A stretch of 64,000 nt of DNA from Eremophila alpestris peregrina (taxonomy: Eukaryota > Chordata > Aves > Passeriformes > Alaudidae), in the NCBI GenBank assembly GCA_009792885.1, contig WMCF01000034.1:6854228-6918227 (forward strand), given 5' to 3'. A program made the translations under genes and the position numbers. The notes below the pieces were generated by a model that worked only from the letters and a program-made list of their open reading frames with translations, was not told the origin of the DNA and ran no database searches. Shown in pieces: positions 61,070-64,000 of the stretch; position 1 is the first letter of the stretch, and the number at the start of each line of letters is the position of its first letter.

Positions 61070-61275
61070 AACCTGTGCCAGTGTTTGACCACTCTTTTGG
61101 AGTCCTTTGAGAGAGTCAACAGCACCTCCCAGTTGAATATCATCAACAAAATTAATAACTGTGCATTCAATTAACGCATAGAAATAAAGTATAAACCTGT
61201 TGAACAGACTGGTTCTAGAATTGAGTCCTGAATAGCTACTGGGGACATCACTATAATTGAACCACAGAAAGTATA
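61070..61275 (-). mobile_element. Old CR1 LINE fragment
   Basis: The plus strand carries decayed complement of CR1 ORF2: 'tgccagtgtttgaccactct', then 'agttgaatatcatcaacaaa', 'gtgcattcaattaacgcata' and 'aagtataaacctgttgaaca'. The order matches the CR1 segment 'cttggtgtcatc..gtgcactcaatc..gatattaaac'. Heavily substituted. Confidence 0.6.
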
Positions 61276-61399
61276 AATCGAAAATGTAGTAAACAAAGAA
61301 AATTTTTCTAAAGGAAGAACAGTCTATTATGCTTAGAAAAGTTTAAAGAGGTGAAAAAGGAGCAAGGAAACTCGAGAGAGCAAGCTTCAGCAGAAAGAA

Positions 61400-61660
61400 T
61401 CAGAAAACCTACTCTTGTGGCAGTTTGTTTCAGCTTCCACTCACTCCATTGACCCTCACCATAGCAGGGAAAAATGTGAAGGAGTCCATGGACAAAGGGG
61501 AATATGCCATATGTAGTACAAGTGGAGCTTAGAAAAGCATTTGATACAGGGCCTGAGGAAATCTGTCTTCAAAGAACAACTTGAAGTCATCTGGATGTGA
61601 ACCAGTCTTCTATGAACTGAAAATTGCCTGAAGGGCAAGGCAGAACAGTAAAAGAAAAAT
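61400..61660 (+). mobile_element. Old CR1-like RT scrap
   Basis: Plus-strand translation near 61,515-61,560 reads VELRKAFDTGPEEI, matching the CR1 'LSKAFDTVPHEIL' RT motif A region. About 61,620 gives NCLKGKAEQ, the next conserved block ('NWL.GR.QR'). It is short and degraded, in opposite orientation to the fragment at 61.1 kb. Confidence 0.5.
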
Positions 61661-62879
61661 ATAAGTGTCTGTGCTGCTTGGTCTATGAAAAGAGTACATT
61701 ATCTGAAGTCTCTTATGCTATTAAACTGGGATTGACAACCGCAGAAAGAGAAATAGCACCAATGAAAGGAGAAGTAGAGGTCAAATTGTCTAACATTGAA
61801 GAAAACCACACAGAATGTATTCCAAAGTGTATCTACTCTAAGAGCAGCAATTAACAGTGATCACTGTACGTAAGTTAATGGAGATGTGTTTACAGCAGGA
61901 TTAAAAACATTAATTTAACATCATGTCATAGACAAGTGAAGTTTTCTTATCTTGTTCTACATGTAAATAACCAAGGCCAAAAACCTGGTTATCACATATC
62001 TCTTCCAAACTAAGTACGTATTAAGTACATTCACTAAAGAAAGATGCACAGGATATGAAAAAATTGCATGCAAAACAATTAATCTCCTCTATATTTAAGA
62101 GTAGAGTATTGGGGCACATGGGTAATAAAAAGCAAACAACAGAGGAAATGGCAGAGAGTCACCACCTCATATGGTACATTCAGTTAAAGTACCCAAATTT
62201 TGACTAAAAACAGGTGTTGAAAGAAAATTAAAAAGAGAATGTATGTTCTGCTTCCCTAAAAACAATACATCAGAGTAAAGCATGCTCAGTGTGTCCTGTG
62301 AGATATAGTCCCTAATCAATGGAAGCCTTGCAGATCTTTGCAATAAATTGTTAGGATTCAGTGTCAATCCTGCTATGTGCATAATGAAGCTACTTAATTT
62401 TATTACCTTACCTTTGGGCCTAACTGATTCACAGAATTGTCCCAGATTAAAGCTGTGATTTTACATTGATTTAGCTAAAACAATGTAAAATTAACAACAT
62501 TATATTTTAATGTTTTGTGTAGGATTTACTTCTTTGAAAAGTTTTCAGGCACAAGTGAAACAAATGCAGAAGCCTAAGCTGATTTAAACTACGAGAAAAC
62601 CCATTTGTTTCTTTCATTGCTTCTGCTACCTATTCTAGTTTTGTTCAATCTTTTTCAACTAGACAATTTCAGTGTGCATTTTACAGGTGTTTTCAAGCCA
62701 ACAAAATTGTGCCTGTATTGTAAGAAATAATTTTAGTACTTAAAACTCATCTCCACTAAGGTCAGTGTTTGTCAAATGCTACTCAAATAATAATTTTTTT
62801 AATGATGATTTCACTGGTCCTTCTTGATCACATCAGATGATACTCTCAGGTTTTCTGGTGATTTTTGCACCCTGAGAGT
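61661..62879. other. AT-rich stretch, nothing assigned
   Basis: No recognised feature. A 76-codon plus frame (61624-61854) begins inside the CR1 scrap and has no known domain. Confidence 0.5.
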
Positions 62880-63728
62880 TGATGATAGAGTACGAAGGAG
62901 AACCGGAGGCCATGCAGTTGTTTTGCAGAGTTATTTATTATTTTCTTATCTTAAAAGTTCTCTCAGTCCAGCATGATGTTCCCAGGCAGCCAGAAAAGCA
63001 GAATCTGACCCTCCTACAATGGCACCTGAACTTTTATAATCTAAGCTACCTTAACAATGTTTTTCTCTAAGTACCAGTAACTATGACCCATGTCAGACAG
63101 TGAAATCTTACCAAAACCCAATCAAGAAAAGGCCACCACCACTGCAAAGATGGAGGGGAAGAAGAAGCAGGAAAAAGACAAAAACCACACCCTGATTCCT
63201 CCATTTTTGCCCCATTCTATCTATATAGCAAAATCTAAAAATTCTATTTTTTCACCCTGTGAGCTAACAAAAATCAAACCAATCAAACCCACGTGGACTT
63301 CTTTTCCTCTTTCAAGTGTGGCAGTGTTTTCCAGGGAGTTAAATCAAAGGAATAGGTATTTTTGGCTCTTTTGGCTCTGTCCAAGACCCTTGGTGTCTCA
63401 AACACCCAGGGATCCCCAAAGGGGTAACCTGGTTTCCCACAGATACCATTCACATTCCCTTTATTTAACATACTTTTATTGATCACATAACTTAAGATCA
63501 GCATTTTAAACATTTAGACATGAAATTTATATTGGCAACTTGTTTGTTGTTTGGAAGAAAGTGATTTGTTTTCACATATTAATCTAAATGCATTTATCCT
63601 CCAATAATTTTTTGATTATTTCTGCAAAATTCTTTAACTCTGGTTAGCTATTTTCCAAGTGCACCCTACACTGAAATAAAAAGTGCAATTTCTTCTTGTC
63701 TCAAAGCTGATATTATGATCTTTTCCCA
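62880..63728 (-). mobile_element. Probable solo LTR, up to 849 bp
   Basis: The plus strand starts TGATGATAGAG and carries the minus-strand poly-A signal AATAAA near 62,930, as at an LTR 3' end. A perfect 6-bp duplication gagagt lies at 62874-62879 and at 63729-63734, directly after ...TTTTCCCA, giving TG...CA and a class II-type duplication. An alternative right end is 63441, where the minus strand begins TGTGGGAAACCAGG, a more typical LTR start but without a matching duplication. The 63,442-63,728 part is AT-rich and less LTR-like. The 130-codon plus frame (63090-63482) lies antisense within the element. Confidence 0.55.
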
Positions 63729-63734
63729 GAGAGT

Positions 63735-64000
63735 TAAATTAGTGAAAAACCTGCTCTCCTGAGAAGCAGGCTCAGATGACTGGCAATCTGCAGAAGACGA
63801 CGTGGGAACTGAAACCAGTACAACAAACCCTACAAAGAACACTGAATACAGAAATTTGAGGATATTTAGCCAGTGTTTTAATATTTTCTTGTATTTTTAC
63901 ATACTAATAATTCAATTTGGTTAATTTCAGGACTCAGATGTTTTTCAGTGTTTTACTAAGGTCATGCCAGATGATTCTTGAGTCCTAGACTTTTGTGTGG
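63735..64000. other. Right edge, nothing assigned
   Basis: AT-rich sequence without recognised features. Confidence 0.5.

Noticed and set aside
1..64000. tRNA, rRNA or snRNA genes
   Set aside because: I saw no cloverleaf with A and B boxes, and no conserved rRNA or snRNA string by eye. A tRNAscan or Infernal run would settle it.

Overview
This is a eukaryotic, AT-rich window with no host gene that I can identify. The repeat content points to a bird, most likely a songbird. CR1 LINE pieces in both orientations are the dominant dispersed repeat. Several solo retroviral LTRs resemble passerine ERV LTRs as I know them. I saw no Alu, B1 or L1 sequence. Nothing bacterial (operons, ribosome sites, CRISPR) is present. 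Nearly all open frames of 60-150 codons are chance frames, antisense frames of CR1, or translations of simple repeats. The window reads as intergenic or deep intronic DNA.

Layout. 0.2-0.8 kb: GC-raised segment of unknown origin. 0.86-1.77 kb: CR1 3' part (minus). 3.6-4.9 kb: old CR1 reverse transcriptase to 3' tail (plus), split by a TG/TA microsatellite. 6.9-7.05 kb: CR1 tail (plus). 10.6-12.3 kb: two solo LTRs in opposite orientation, a 324-bp one (minus) with 4-bp target duplications and a 1,039-bp one (plus) with near-perfect 5-bp duplications and a CpG-rich core. 12.6-13.0 kb: an unassigned 123-codon frame (minus). 14.75-16.05 kb: a CR1 ORF1 piece (plus) that runs, in one open frame, into a decayed class II ERV RNase H remnant (16.05-16.66 kb). 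20.8-21.0 kb: long T/C tract. 23.1-24.06 kb: second CR1 ORF1/ORF2-start piece (minus). 25.75-27.5 kb: CR1 RT to 3' end (minus) carrying a 26-bp perfect palindrome. 31.5-34.1 kb: CR1 (minus) split by an 899-bp solo LTR. 42.2-42.5 kb: old CR1 tail (plus). 43.07-43.65 kb: solo LTR (minus) with a perfect 10-bp hairpin. 44.4 kb: (AAT)16. 46.9-48.1 kb: GC-raised segment, possibly ERV-derived. 51.5-51.85 kb: small GC-raised segment, unassigned. 56.1-57.8 kb: three CR1 tails, the last two in inverted orientation. 60.8-60.95 kb: pentamer array that changes unit along its length. 61.1-61.7 kb: two old CR1 scraps. 62.9-63.7 kb: probable solo LTR (minus). The remaining stretches are AT-rich single-copy-looking sequence.

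No set of genes here works together. What can be read is a history of retroelement insertion, truncation, nesting and decay. The points most worth checking are the CR1 ORF1/ERV pol fusion frame, two CR1 pieces that keep the normally lost 5' half, the palindrome in CR1, the opposite-facing LTR pair with a CpG-rich core, and the unassigned 123-codon frame. Element identities come from recognising family sequence by eye, not from a search. Edges are good to about 10-30 bp unless a target-site duplication is quoted.
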